This document shows positions 1 through 8,396 of a DNA stretch of 64,000 nucleotides, in pieces (position 1 is the first letter of the stretch; every line of letters starts with the position of its first letter). The stretch spans positions 496,001 to 560,000 of the forward strand of contig NZ_PYAX01000001.1 of assembly GCF_003014735.1 (NCBI RefSeq), read 5' to 3'. Made by a program: the position numbers and the translations under genes. Under the pieces are notes generated by a model, which worked only from the letters and a program-made list of their open reading frames with translations, did not search any database and was not told the origin of the DNA. This stretch comes from Saccharothrix carnea (lineage in GTDB: Bacteria > Actinomycetota > Actinomycetes > Mycobacteriales > Pseudonocardiaceae).

Positions 1-144
1 ACCCTCGATGAAGCCGACGCCCAGCGAGTCGAGCAGGCGGGCGACGGCCAGCTTGTCGTTGACCGAGTAGGAGATGCCCTCGCGCTGGGCACCGTCCCGC
101 AAGGTCGTGTCGAAGACGTGGAATGAATCGCCGAGGGGGGTCAC
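1..144 (-). CDS. cimA: citramalate synthase, N-terminal fragment (runs off the left edge)
   Basis: Reading leftwards from a GTG at 144, the frame gives VTPLGDSFHVFDTTLRDGAQ and continues with REGISYSVNDK. DTTLRDGAQREG is the N-terminal catalytic motif of the LeuA/CimA family (condensation of pyruvate or a 2-oxoacid with acetyl-CoA), and the ISYSVNDK continuation is typical of CimA. CimA makes citramalate, the entry to threonine-independent isoleucine synthesis. An AGGAG ribosome site at 152-156 lies 7 bases before the GTG and fixes the start. Only 48 codons are visible. An isoleucine-rich leader peptide and a terminator hairpin upstream fit an isoleucine pathway gene. A 2-isopropylmalate or homocitrate synthase is less likely. 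Confidence 0.85.
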   Translation of the reverse strand, partial: MTPLGDSFHVFDTTLRDGAQREGISYSVNDKLAVARLLDSLGVGFIEG

Positions 145-173
145 GAGAGGGCTCCTAGGGGATCTCGGAAAAC

Positions 174-203
174 AAAAAGACCCCCCGCAGGATGCGAGAG
201 GTC
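174..203 (-). terminator. attenuator terminator upstream of cimA
   Basis: On the minus strand GACCTCTCGCA and TGCGGGGGGTC form an 11-bp stem (with G-T pairs) around a 3-base loop, followed by TTTTTGTTTT. This intrinsic terminator sits between the leader peptide and the cimA ribosome site, where a regulated attenuator is expected. Confidence 0.8.
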
Positions 204-208
204 GGCGC

Positions 209-241
209 GTCGGGTGCTTCGAGGAGCACTACCCGACGCGC
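209..241 (-). promoter_or_regulatory. hairpin overlapping the cimA leader-peptide stop (pause/antiterminator element)
   Basis: GCGTCGGGT and ACCCGACGC flank a second complementary stretch (GCTT and AGCAC arms) to give a strong stem-loop. It overlaps the last codons and stop of the leader peptide, so a ribosome stalled on the Ile codons or released at the stop would change its folding. The exact alternative pairing is inferred. Confidence 0.6.
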
Positions 242-258
242 TGGTCAATAATGATCAC
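229..258 (-). CDS. isoleucine-rich leader peptide of cimA
   Basis: A nine-residue ORF starts at GTG 258 and reads (M)IIIDQRVG, then TAG. Three consecutive Ile codons (ATC ATT ATT) follow the start, a hairpin overlaps the stop, and an intrinsic terminator lies 26 bases further on before cimA. This is the standard arrangement of ribosome-mediated transcription attenuation, with charged tRNA-Ile as the sensed molecule. There is no Shine-Dalgarno sequence, so it may be translated leaderless. No clear promoter was identified. The ORF is too short for gene finders. Confidence 0.7.
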   Translation of the reverse strand: MIIIDQRVG

Positions 259-292
259 GGTGTGGAGAGCCACGTCACCGATGGTGCCACAA

Positions 293-322
293 CCCGTCCG
301 CGGATACCAAGCCGCGGACGGG
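293..322 (-). terminator. terminator after the cobalamin transporter operon
   Basis: CCCGTCCGCGG and CCGCGGACGGG form a perfect 11-bp stem with an 8-base loop, starting 11 bases after the btuF stop codon. It separates the transporter operon from the cimA leader on the same strand. There is no U-run, as is common in actinomycetes. Confidence 0.65.
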
Positions 323-332
323 TCGTCCCACC

Positions 333-1310
333 CTATGGGTGGACGCTATCGACCAGGAACCTTGCGAACGCCTCGATCGCGGCCGGGTTGCGCGGGCTCT
401 CCACCAGCGCCGCGTAGGGCAGCACGAAGAACCGCTCGTGCTTGATCGCGGGCACGTCGGCCAGCGGCGGGTAGGACTCCAGGAACGCCCGCTTCTCGTC
501 CGGTGTGGTCGCCTCGCCGTCGGCGTAGTCGTTGATCAGCACGACGTCCGGCGCGCGGTCCACGACGGCCTCCCAGCCGACCGTGGTCCAGCTGTCGTCG
601 AGGTCGCCGAAGATGTTGTCGCCGCCCGCCTTGCCGATGATGTCCTGCGGCGCGGCGTTGCGGCCCGAGGTGAACGGCTGGTCGAGGCCGCTGTCGTAGA
701 GGAACACCTTCGGCCGGTTCGGCTTGACGAGCGCTTCGGCGGCGGCGACCTGCTTCCGGTAGCCCACGATCAGCTCCTCGGCCTTGTCCCGCACGCCGAA
801 GATGTCGCCGAGGTTGCGCAGGTCGGTGTAGAGGGCGTCCAACGGCGGCATGATGCCGCGCTGCTTGCCCACGCCGTTGCGGCACGCCTCGGTGAGCTGG
901 TAGGTGGCGATGCCGAGGTCGGCCAGGGCGTCCGGGGTGAACCCGGTCGACTCGGAGAAGCCGTAGTTCCAGCCCGCGAACACGAAGTCGGCGCCGGCGC
1001 CCTGGACCAGTTCCTTGGTGATCTGCTCGCCGAGGTTCGGCACCCGCTCGAAGTCCGCTCGCCACGGTGAGGAGGCGACGTCCTTCGCCTGGCCGCCGCC
1101 GATCACGTAGCCGGCCATCCGGTCGCCCAGGCCGAGCGCGAACATGAGCTCGGCGATACCGGTGTCGTTGGTGACCACACGGGACGGTTTCGCGTACGCG
1201 ACCCGCTGCCCGCAGTTGGTGACGGTGACCGTGTCCGCGGCGGCGGTCGGCGCGATGTGCGCGCCGCAGCCCGTCGTGAGCAGGACGGCGAGGGCGACGA
1301 GCTTCTTCAC
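333..1310 (-). CDS. btuF: cobalamin ABC transporter substrate-binding lipoprotein
   Basis: 325 residues. The N-terminus is a lipoprotein signal (MKKLVALAVLLTTGC, lipid anchor Cys15), and the body is a periplasmic-binding fold of the Fe-siderophore/B12 class, with motifs such as SRVVTNDTGIAELMFALG near the start and DAPDVVLIND-like text (RAPDVVLIND) in the second lobe. It should capture the ligand outside the membrane and deliver it to the permease. It starts at a GTG whose bases overlap the ATPase stop (GTGA), so it is the third gene of the permease-ATPase-SBP operon. The sequence alone would also fit a siderophore; the cobalamin riboswitch upstream makes vitamin B12 or a cobamide the likely ligand. 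Confidence 0.82.
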   Translation of the reverse strand: MKKLVALAVLLTTGCGAHIAPTAAADTVTVTNCGQRVAYAKPSRVVTNDTGIAELMFALGLGDRMAGYVIGGGQAKDVASSPWRADFERVPNLGEQITKELVQGAGADFVFAGWNYGFSESTGFTPDALADLGIATYQLTEACRNGVGKQRGIMPPLDALYTDLRNLGDIFGVRDKAEELIVGYRKQVAAAEALVKPNRPKVFLYDSGLDQPFTSGRNAAPQDIIGKAGGDNIFGDLDDSWTTVGWEAVVDRAPDVVLINDYADGEATTPDEKRAFLESYPPLADVPAIKHERFFVLPYAALVESPRNPAAIEAFARFLVDSVHP

Positions 1311-2056
1311 GCGGACTCCTGGTGTTCGAAGAGCAGTTGGGGTACGCCGCTGGTGGGGTGGCGCACGACGTGGGCGCGGACCTGGAACACGTCGTGCAGC
1401 ACTTCGGGGGTGAGCACTTCCTCCGGCTTGCCGCTGCGCACCACGCGGCCGTGGTCCAGCACGTGCAGGCGGTCGCAGTGGGCGGCGGCGAGGTTGAGGT
1501 CGTGCAGCACCGCGAGGACGGTCACGCCCAGGCTCCGGACCAGCGCGAGGACCGCGAGCTGGTGGCTGATGTCGAGGTGGTTGGTGGGTTCGTCCAGGAC
1601 GAGCACCTTGGGCTGCTGGGCGAGGGCGCGGGCGATGAGGACGCGTTGGCGCTCGCCGCCGGACAGGCTCAGGAAGCCGCGGTGCGCCAGGTGGGCGGCG
1701 TCCACTCGCGACAGTGCCTCGGCCACCACTTCGTCGTCGCGGGCGGGGGTGGTCCGGTGCGGCAGCCGTCCCATGGCGACGACTTCGGTGACGGTGAAGT
1801 CGAACTCGACGTGGCTGTCCTGGGTGAGCGCGGCCAGGTTCACGGCGGTGTCGCGGATCTTCGACCGCGTGATGTCGCGGCCGTCGAGGAGGACCACTCC
1901 CCCGGACGGTGCGAGCGCCCGGTACACGCAGCGCAGCGTGGTGGACTTGCCGCTGCCGTTGGGGCCGACGATGCCGTGCACCTCGTTCGCGGGTGCGTGC
2001 AGGTCGATGCCGTGCAGGATGCCGGCGACGGTGAGGTCTTCGAGTCGGACGTCCAT
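1307..2056 (-). CDS. btuD: cobalamin ABC transporter ATP-binding protein
   Basis: 249 residues from the ATG at 2056, which overlaps the permease stop in TGATG; the frame stays open further upstream inside the permease gene but those codons are not homologous. Walker A GPNGSGKST is at 31-39, the signature LSGGERQR at about 131, and Walker B VLVLDEPTNHLD at about 151, all intact. This is the FecE/BtuD class ATPase that powers import through the adjacent permease. Translation is coupled on both sides (1-base overlap upstream, 4-base overlap downstream). The ligand is assigned from the operon's riboswitch. Confidence 0.86.
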   Translation of the reverse strand: MDVRLEDLTVAGILHGIDLHAPANEVHGIVGPNGSGKSTTLRCVYRALAPSGGVVLLDGRDITRSKIRDTAVNLAALTQDSHVEFDFTVTEVVAMGRLPHRTTPARDDEVVAEALSRVDAAHLAHRGFLSLSGGERQRVLIARALAQQPKVLVLDEPTNHLDISHQLAVLALVRSLGVTVLAVLHDLNLAAAHCDRLHVLDHGRVVRSGKPEEVLTPEVLHDVFQVRAHVVRHPTSGVPQLLFEHQESA

Positions 2057-3129
2057 CAGCGACCGCCGAACACGTAGCCGCGGCGGCGCATCAGCAGGAT
2101 GAAGCACGGCACGCCCAGCGCGGCCGTGATGACGCCCAGGGGCAGCTCCTCGGGCGCGGCGAGCAGGCGTGCGGCGACGTCCACCCAGATGAGGAAGCAG
2201 GCACCGGCGAGGGGCGCCACGGCGAGCACCTTGCGGTGGTCCGCGCCGACGGTGAGGCGGACCAGGTGCGGCAGCATGAGGCCGACGAACCCGACCGCGC
2301 CGCTCACCGCGACCAGCACGCCGGTCATGGCGGCCGTGACGCCGAACAACGCCTTGCGGGTGCGGGTGACGTCGATGCCGAGGGTGGTGGCCGTCTCGTC
2401 GCCCAGGGAGAGGGCGTTGAGGTGCTTGGCGCGGGTGCGGAGGTAGACCACGCCCGCGGCGGTGACGGCGGCGGCGATCGGCAGCGACGTCCAGGTGACG
2501 CCGCCGAGGCTGCCCAGCAGCCAGAACATCGCGGCCCGTGCGGCTTCACCGCGCGGCGACTGGAAGACCAGCAGCATGGCGACGGCGGAGAAGCCGTAGG
2601 CCAGGGCGGTGCCGGTGAGGACCAGGCGCAACGGGGTGAGGTCGCGGCCCGTGACGACGTAGACCAGGGCCATCGCGGCGAGGGCGGCGAGGAACGCGGC
2701 CGTGGACAGGGCGTAGATGCCGAGCGAGGCGAACAGGCCCGTGGTGACGACGGCGGTGGCGCCGACGCTCGCGCCGGAGGAGATGCCCAGCACGTACGGG
2801 TCGGCGAGGGCGTTGCGGACCATGGCCTGGATGGCGACGCCGACCACGGACAGGCCCGCGCCGACCACGGCGGCGAGCAGGACGCGGGGCAGGCGGATGT
2901 CCCAGACGATCCGGTAGGGGCCCGCCTCGGCGGCGTCGATCGTGCCGCCGGTGAGCGCGGCGGCGAGGAAGCGGACGACGTCGTCGAACGGGATGCGCAC
3001 CGGTCCCAGCGCGACGCCGGCCACGATCGAGGCGGCCAGGACGGCGGTGAGGGCCAGACACAGGCCCGCGGTGGGCGGGCGGCGCGGTGTCGGCGGCGGT
3101 GTGCGCACCGGGGTGGGGGTGGAGGTCAC
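2056..3129 (-). CDS. btuC: cobalamin ABC transporter permease (FecCD/BtuC family)
   Basis: 357 residues from the GTG at 3129, preceded by AAAGG at 8 bases; an upstream in-frame extension to 3195 has no ribosome site and an arginine/proline-rich sequence unlike the family. About ten hydrophobic segments follow a short proline-rich cytoplasmic N-terminus. Family motifs include RLPRVLLAAVVGAGLSVVG, NALADPYVLGISSGAS and GLMLPHLVR. It forms the membrane channel of the importer and is first in the operon, directly behind the cobalamin riboswitch. Confidence 0.86.
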   Translation of the reverse strand: MTSTPTPVRTPPPTPRRPPTAGLCLALTAVLAASIVAGVALGPVRIPFDDVVRFLAAALTGGTIDAAEAGPYRIVWDIRLPRVLLAAVVGAGLSVVGVAIQAMVRNALADPYVLGISSGASVGATAVVTTGLFASLGIYALSTAAFLAALAAMALVYVVTGRDLTPLRLVLTGTALAYGFSAVAMLLVFQSPRGEAARAAMFWLLGSLGGVTWTSLPIAAAVTAAGVVYLRTRAKHLNALSLGDETATTLGIDVTRTRKALFGVTAAMTGVLVAVSGAVGFVGLMLPHLVRLTVGADHRKVLAVAPLAGACFLIWVDVAARLLAAPEELPLGVITAALGVPCFILLMRRRGYVFGGR

Positions 3130-3229
3130 CGGTCGCCTTTCGGACGGGTGGCCCAGACCGGCCCACCCGCACCCGCACGTGGCAGGCCGGCGCACCCGTC
3201 CCGCAGACCACGGCAGGAGTTGGAGCTTC

Positions 3230-3350
3230 TTCCCACCGCCCGCGGGTGATCGGGCTCGCCGAGCGTGGTGCTCGGCCTACCGTTGCGGGTCAGCGCCGGA
3301 CTTCGACCGGACTTCCCCCACGGGCGGCTCCCGCGACCTTACGACCCGTG
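3230..3350 (-). ncRNA. cobalamin riboswitch
   Basis: On the minus strand the conserved core GCTGACCCGCAACGGTA lies at 3278-3294, preceded by GGGGAAGTCCGGT...AGTCCGG, and the B12 box AGCCCGATCACCCGC lies at 3242-3256. These match the P3-P6 core and B12 box of adenosylcobalamin-class riboswitches in order and spacing. About 100 bases separate it from the btuC GTG; a GC-rich hairpin at about 3146-3170, close to the ribosome site, may be part of the expression platform. Expected effect: cobalamin represses its own import. Confidence 0.88.
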
Positions 3351-3358
3351 ACGCGCTC

Positions 3359-3389
3359 AGGGCCACCACGACTTCGCCGTGGTGGCCCT
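3359..3389. terminator. 12-bp perfect hairpin between leuB and the btu riboswitch
   Basis: AGGGCCACCACG and CGTGGTGGCCCT enclose a 7-base loop (ACTTCGC). It lies on the 3' side of leuB and just upstream of the riboswitch, and probably stops leuB transcripts from entering the btu operon. It lacks a U-run. Confidence 0.6.
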
Positions 3390-3406
3390 GATCACTGCTA
3401 CTCCGC

Positions 3407-3596
3407 CGCGAGAGTCCAACGCTCACGTGCCGAGAGTCGTACGTTCAGCGAGGGTGAATTCAACGCTCGGCTCGGCCGGCGTGACGCTGAGCGTTGAATT
3501 CAGGTGTCGTGAACGTTGGACTCTCGCGTTCCCGACGTACGACTCTCGCGTGCTGAGCGTTGGACTCTCGAGGGTTGAGCGTTGGACTCTCGGGTT
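3407..3596. repeat. nested inverted-repeat array, locus A of a dispersed 3'-end family
   Basis: Eight short units occur in 190 bases. One orientation: CGAGAGTCCAACGCTC at 3408-3423, a GAGAGTCGTACGTTC variant at about 3432, GAATTCAACGCTCGG at about 3456. The opposite orientation: GAGCGTTGAATTC at about 3489, GAACGTTGGACTCTCG at about 3511, GACGTACGACTCTCG at about 3534, and GAGCGTTGGACTCTCG twice at about 3555 and 3578. Each forward unit has at least one inverted partner, so the tract can fold as nested hairpins. It ends at the leuB stop codon. The same units recur at 32879-33026, and related ones at 10220-10320 and 48690-48786. Confidence 0.85.
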
Positions 3597-4634
3597 CTAG
3601 GCGGTGCGGACGTTGGAGGAGACGAGGGCGGCCAGGCGGTCGCCCACCGCGTAGGTGGCGCCCGGCGACGAGTGGTCACGAGTCGCCAGATCAAAGGCCA
3701 CCGACGCCTCGATCCGCCGGGCCGCCTCGGACTCGCCCAGGTGGTCCAGCATCAGGGCGACGGAGAGGACCGCCGCCGTCGGGTCGGCGATGCCCTGGCC
3801 CGCGATGTCCGGCGCGCTGCCGTGCACCGGCTCGAACATGCTCGGGTTGCGCCGCGTCACGTCGAGGTTGCCCGACGCCGCCAGCCCGATGCCGCCGGTC
3901 ACGGCCGCCGCCAGGTCGGTCAGGATGTCGCCGAACAGGTTGTCCGTCACGATCACGTCGTACCGGCCCGGGTCGGTGACCAGGTGGATCGTCGCCGCGT
4001 CCACGTGCTGGTAGGCCACCGTCACGTCCGGGTGCTGCAACGACACCTCCTCCACCACGCGCGACCACAACGACCCGGCGTGCGTGAGCACGTTGGTCTT
4101 GTGCACGAGCGTGAGGTGCTTGCGCGGCCGGTTCGCGGCACGGGCGAACGCGTCGCGCACCACCCGCTCCACGCCGAACGACGTGTTGATCGACACCTCG
4201 GTCGCGATCTCGTGCGGCGTGTCCTTCCGCAAGAGCCCGCCGTTGCCGGCGTACAGGCCCTCCGTGCCCTCGCGCACCACCACCATGTCGATCTCCGGTG
4301 GGTCGGCGATCGGGCTGCGCACGCCGGGGTAGAGCCGGGCCGGGCGCAGGTTCACGTGGTGGTCGAGCTCGAACCGGAGCCGCAGCAACAGGCCGCGTTC
4401 CAGGATTCCGCTCGGCACCGACGGGTCGCCCACGGCGCCGAGCAGGATCGCGTCGTGCTGGCGGAGTTCCCCGAGCACGGACTCCGGCAGCAACTCACCT
4501 GTGGCGTGCCAGCGCGCCGCGCCGAGGTCGTAGCGGGTGATCTCAGCCGCTGGAACGACCTCACCGAGCACCTTCAGGGCCTCGGCGACGACCTCGGGCC
4601 CGATCCCGTCTCCTGGGATCACTGCGAGCCGCAT
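3597..4634 (-). CDS. leuB: 3-isopropylmalate dehydrogenase
   Basis: 345 residues from the ATG at 4634, which has GGGAGG 7 bases upstream; a GTG two codons earlier is too close to that site. The protein oxidises and decarboxylates 3-isopropylmalate to 2-oxoisocaproate in leucine synthesis. The family signature is clear: [15 protein letters not shown] at the N-terminus, an arginine-bearing [12 protein letters not shown] substrate segment, [26 protein letters not shown] and [18 protein letters not shown] near the C-terminus. It is transcribed alone, between the protease gene upstream and the repeat array downstream. In M. tuberculosis leuB likewise lies next to serA. Confidence 0.95.
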   Translation of the reverse strand: MRLAVIPGDGIGPEVVAEALKVLGEVVPAAEITRYDLGAARWHATGELLPESVLGELRQHDAILLGAVGDPSVPSGILERGLLLRLRFELDHHVNLRPARLYPGVRSPIADPPEIDMVVVREGTEGLYAGNGGLLRKDTPHEIATEVSINTSFGVERVVRDAFARAANRPRKHLTLVHKTNVLTHAGSLWSRVVEEVSLQHPDVTVAYQHVDAATIHLVTDPGRYDVIVTDNLFGDILTDLAAAVTGGIGLAASGNLDVTRRNPSMFEPVHGSAPDIAGQGIADPTAAVLSVALMLDHLGESEAARRIEASVAFDLATRDHSSPGATYAVGDRLAALVSSNVRTA

Positions 4635-4812
4635 CCACACACCTCCCAGGTATCAGTCCCATTGCGCGGGACTAGTTTCCATTGCGAAAGGCTACCGGTC
4701 CGAGGCGGTGAAACCGCACTCGGAACACCCCTCCGTGGCCATATCTCCCGGACTGCGGGACACCCGAACGGTTCAGTGCCCCCGATCGGGCGTCACCCGA
4801 TGCGCGTAAACG

Positions 4813-4850
4813 GCTCTGGCCGGCCGGGGCAGTCCCCGACCGGCCAGAGC
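4813..4850. terminator. terminator hairpin after the subtilase gene
   Basis: GCTCTGGCCGG and CCGGCCAGAGC form an 11-bp stem with an inner GGGGC/GTCCCC helix, 12 bases past the protease stop codon. Its position suits termination of the protease transcript. Confidence 0.65.
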
Positions 4851-4862
4851 GGTGCACGACGA

Positions 4863-7800
4863 TCAGGCCACCGAGCGGATGGCCGGGCTCACCGTCGACG
4901 GCGCCCGCACCTTCACCACGTCCGCCTTGTCACCCGTGGCGTTGTGGTGGTGCAGGACCAGCAGGCTGTCCGAGCCGTCGACCGCGACGGCGGCGGCGTC
5001 CCGGTTGACCACCAGCGCGGTCGCCGGACGAGCCTGGTAGGACAGCGCGGCGTCGCCGCCGCCCTGCACCCACAGGCCCGGCTTGAGCGGGTCGAACGAC
5101 AGCGCGTTCGGGATCGAGTCGATCAGGCCGTTGGACGTGCCCGGTGCCACGTAGAACCCGGCCACGCCGACCTGGTAGCTGATCCGCGAGGTGTCCGCCG
5201 ACGCGTCGATGCCCAGCGCCGACAGCAGCACCGGCAGGACCACCACGTTCGTGTCGAACACATTCGTGTCGACGTCGCCGAACTGGCCGTTGACGCCCTG
5301 CAGGTCGACCGTGGCGCCGGTGCTCAGGTCCACCGTGGCCGCGACCAGCAGGTCGGTGTCGGTCAGCTTGGTCGCGTAGACCTCGTAGTCGAACGTGCCG
5401 TCACCGTTGGTGTCGATGTCGATGAACGGGATGGTGTTGCTGCCCAGGTTGTACCAGTTGCCCCAGGTCGCGACACCGAACGCGAGCATCGCGTCCTGCG
5501 GGTTGCCCTGCGCCTTCGCCAGCGGCGCGGTCGAGGCGGCGCCGACGTACCGCAGGTCACCGCCCTTGGCGGTGTTGTTCAGCACGCAGTTGGTGGTGAC
5601 GTTGCGGCGGCACTCCGCCAGCTGCGGCGAGGACGCCTGCAGCTCCAGCACGCTCACCAGCGACCGGTACGCGCCCTGGTTGACGCCACGGCCGGTCAGG
5701 TTGAGCACGCCCTGACCCTTGCCGTTCACCCGGACGTTGTTGGCCACGTTGATGTCGGCCACCGGCTTCGGCGCGGAGTACACGGGCACCCGCAAAGCAA
5801 CCGACGAACCGGCAGTCGGCGTGAGCACGACCCGGCCCGACGCGTCGGCCAGGTACTGGCGCGGCACGTCGAGGTGGTTCGCCTCGATGGTCGGGTCGAC
5901 CGTCTTGCGCAGCGCCGCCGGGTCGTCGACCTTCAGCGTCACGGTGACGCGGGCGATGCCGCGCGGGCTGAGCCGCACGGTGTTCGCGGACAGCTCGTAG
6001 CGCACGCCCGGGATCTGGGTCAGCGCCTCGTAGCCCACCGTGTAGTCCACCCACTTGGTGGACTTGTTGACCACCTTGATGGTCTTGGTGAGGCTGACCG
6101 GCCCGGACACCTCGACGGTGCCGAACGACGCGGACACCGAGCCCGGGTCGTCCTGCACGTAGGCGAGGACCTGGTTCTCGACCGCGGCCTTGCCGTCGAC
6201 GCGACCGGCGCCCACGCGGTTGGGCGCGTACGTCTTGCCACCGGCCTTCACGTCGTGACCGGCGGTGTTCATGACCGCGGCCTTGACCTCTTCCGGCGTC
6301 CAGTCCGGGTGGACCTGGCGCACCAGCGCCGCGACACCGGAGATGTGCGGCGCGGCCATCGACGTGCCGGAGTTGACCATCGTCTTGTTGCCCGAGCCGA
6401 CCAGCGCCGAGGCGATGGAGTCACCGGGGGCGGCCACGTCCGGCTTCACGACCGGGCCGCGCACGCCGCGCGAGGTGAACGAGCTCGGGGTGTCGCTGAT
6501 GGACTGGTCGTACGTGGGCAGCGAGGTGCGCAGGTCGCCCGCCTGGCGGACGGTCAGCGTGCCCGCGGCCAGCGCCGGGCGCAGCGCGGCGGTCGCCGAG
6601 CCGGTCAGCTGGAACACCGGGATCGCCGCGTTGCCGGAGATGCCCGCGTTGAAGTGCTCCAGGTTCGAGGTGAACAGCGCGCCGACGGCACCCGCGGCGG
6701 TGGCGTTGTTGGTGCGGCCGACCGAGCCGCAGCGACGCGTGGCGTCGTTGTCGTCCCACTCCAGCCACACCATCTTGCCCGCGACGGCGGCCTTGTCCGC
6801 GGCCGAGAACGGCAGGCAGCCGTCCTTGTTGGCCGCGTCGCTCATCGCCACGACCGCGCCGCTGACGTCCGCGCCCTCGTAGTTGTAGGCCACGCTGTAC
6901 TGGCCGGGCTTCTTGCCGGCCACGCCACCGGGCGCGGTGACCTCGACCGCGTCGCGCAGCACGTACGCGTCACGGGTGCTGGCCACGGTCAGCGCCTCGG
7001 GGGTGCTGCCCGGCGAGCCGCCGATGTCGTACAGGTCGCCGCCGTTGCCCGCGGAGAACACCGTGAGCACGCCGGAGGCGTTGAGCTTGCGCACGAACAG
7101 GCTGTCCGGGTCGTCCGGGGCGCCGTAGTCGGAACCGAGCGACAGGTTGACCACGTCGAGGTGGTCGGAGAAGTCGCCGTCGCCATCGGGGTCGAGCGAC
7201 CAGTCCAGGGCCTGCGCGGTGACGTTGGTCGAACCGTCGCAGCCGAACACCTTCAGCGCGTAGAGCAGGGCCTTCGGCGCGGTGCCGGGGCCGATGCGCA
7301 TCGCGTCCAGCGTCTCGGGGGTGAGCTTGGTGTAATCGCCCTTGAAGGTGGAGCCGTCCGCGTTGACGCCGAAGCCCGCGGCGGTGCCGGCGACGTGCGA
7401 GCCGTGGCCGTTGCAGTCGAGCGGGTTCGGGTCCGGCTTCGGGGTGTTCAGCGCCGGGTCGTCGCTGCCGCCGTCGTAGGCGTTGCCGACGAAGTCGTAG
7501 CCGCCGACCACCTTGGCGGTCGGGAAGTACGAGGCGTCGACCTCGGTCTCGTCGATCGCCTGGAACGCCTCGATGGTGCCGGGGCCCGCGAAGTCGCTGT
7601 GGGTGTAGTCGATGCCCGTGTCGATGATGCCGATGCGGGTGTCGTCACCGAGCTTGCCGTACTCCTGCCACGCCTTGAGCGTGTTCGTCAGCTGCACGGC
7701 GGTGGAGTTCTGGCGGGACTTCGGCACCACCGTGCGCACGGACTTCACGTCCGCGCGCTGGGCCAGCTCGCGCACCTTGGCCGCGTCGGCCTGGACGACC

Positions 7801-8204
7801 ACGCCCGGCACGCCGTTGACGGTCCGGTACAGCTCCTTGGTGGCGGAGTCCTTGACCTTCAGGGCGCCCACGACCAGGTCGGTGATCCGGCCGGCGTCGT
7901 TCTTGGTCGCCTTGGCGGCGTCCTTGGCCTGCTGCTTGGTCGCGCCCTGGCTGGTCTTCTCGGCGAACGTGTCGACGGCCGGCTTGGCCTCCAGCTCCAC
8001 GAACGCGGTGACCCTGCCCTTGGCGGCCGTCAGCCGGTCGGACACCTTCAACTGCAACTTGCCGGCATCCAGCCCGCGCGCGTTCGCGACGGACGGTGCC
8101 AGTGGATCTTCCGCGGCCAGTGCGGTACCGGCGGTGGACCCGGCGACGAGTATCGCGGCCAGCACCGGTACGGCAGATCTGGCGACAACGCGAGATCGGC
8201 TCAC
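4863..8204 (-). CDS. secreted subtilisin-like serine protease with PA domain
   Basis: 1113 residues if started at the GTG at 8204 (GGGG 8 bases upstream); a TTG four codons earlier is the alternative. The signal peptide ends near ALAAEDP. An I9-like propeptide covers about 60-165. The peptidase S8 triad is Asp in IIDTGID (about 195), His in NGHGSHVAG (about 267) and Ser in NSGTSMAAPH (about 615), with the oxyanion Asn in SAGN (about 386). A PA domain is inserted at about 420-560. The C-terminal 450 residues are beta-rich and include VNKSTKWVDYTV and a DTNGDGTFDYEV stretch typical of extracellular subtilases. It degrades extracellular protein. It is monocistronic with hairpins on its 3' side. 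Confidence 0.92.
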   Translation of the reverse strand: MSRSRVVARSAVPVLAAILVAGSTAGTALAAEDPLAPSVANARGLDAGKLQLKVSDRLTAAKGRVTAFVELEAKPAVDTFAEKTSQGATKQQAKDAAKATKNDAGRITDLVVGALKVKDSATKELYRTVNGVPGVVVQADAAKVRELAQRADVKSVRTVVPKSRQNSTAVQLTNTLKAWQEYGKLGDDTRIGIIDTGIDYTHSDFAGPGTIEAFQAIDETEVDASYFPTAKVVGGYDFVGNAYDGGSDDPALNTPKPDPNPLDCNGHGSHVAGTAAGFGVNADGSTFKGDYTKLTPETLDAMRIGPGTAPKALLYALKVFGCDGSTNVTAQALDWSLDPDGDGDFSDHLDVVNLSLGSDYGAPDDPDSLFVRKLNASGVLTVFSAGNGGDLYDIGGSPGSTPEALTVASTRDAYVLRDAVEVTAPGGVAGKKPGQYSVAYNYEGADVSGAVVAMSDAANKDGCLPFSAADKAAVAGKMVWLEWDDNDATRRCGSVGRTNNATAAGAVGALFTSNLEHFNAGISGNAAIPVFQLTGSATAALRPALAAGTLTVRQAGDLRTSLPTYDQSISDTPSSFTSRGVRGPVVKPDVAAPGDSIASALVGSGNKTMVNSGTSMAAPHISGVAALVRQVHPDWTPEEVKAAVMNTAGHDVKAGGKTYAPNRVGAGRVDGKAAVENQVLAYVQDDPGSVSASFGTVEVSGPVSLTKTIKVVNKSTKWVDYTVGYEALTQIPGVRYELSANTVRLSPRGIARVTVTLKVDDPAALRKTVDPTIEANHLDVPRQYLADASGRVVLTPTAGSSVALRVPVYSAPKPVADINVANNVRVNGKGQGVLNLTGRGVNQGAYRSLVSVLELQASSPQLAECRRNVTTNCVLNNTAKGGDLRYVGAASTAPLAKAQGNPQDAMLAFGVATWGNWYNLGSNTIPFIDIDTNGDGTFDYEVYATKLTDTDLLVAATVDLSTGATVDLQGVNGQFGDVDTNVFDTNVVVLPVLLSALGIDASADTSRISYQVGVAGFYVAPGTSNGLIDSIPNALSFDPLKPGLWVQGGGDAALSYQARPATALVVNRDAAAVAVDGSDSLLVLHHHNATGDKADVVKVRAPSTVSPAIRSVA

Positions 8205-8396
8205 AACGTGCCCCAAGCGAGGTCGGATTCGACCGGGCGGGCAGCGGCGTCCAATGAGGGAACTGCCCGCGTGGTGCCGTGCCCTCTACGACACCGGGTC
8301 AACCTCGTGGGAGGAACGTAATCGCTCGATCGAGCTGATCAGTTAGCCCAGACGAGTGACGGCAACCACAGTTTTGACGACTAACGGTTAACTGTG

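Noticed and set aside
333..3129. Siderophore uptake system
   Set aside because: The protein families would allow it, but the cobalamin riboswitch directly upstream makes B12 import the better reading.
3407..3596. CRISPR or IS ends
   Set aside because: Units alternate orientation in a mirror layout with no spacers of equal length, and no transposase is adjacent.
3582..8321. A 1579-codon open frame on the plus strand across leuB and the subtilase
   Set aside because: It runs antisense to two clearly homologous genes, is Arg/His/Gly-rich and exists because of the high GC content at third positions.
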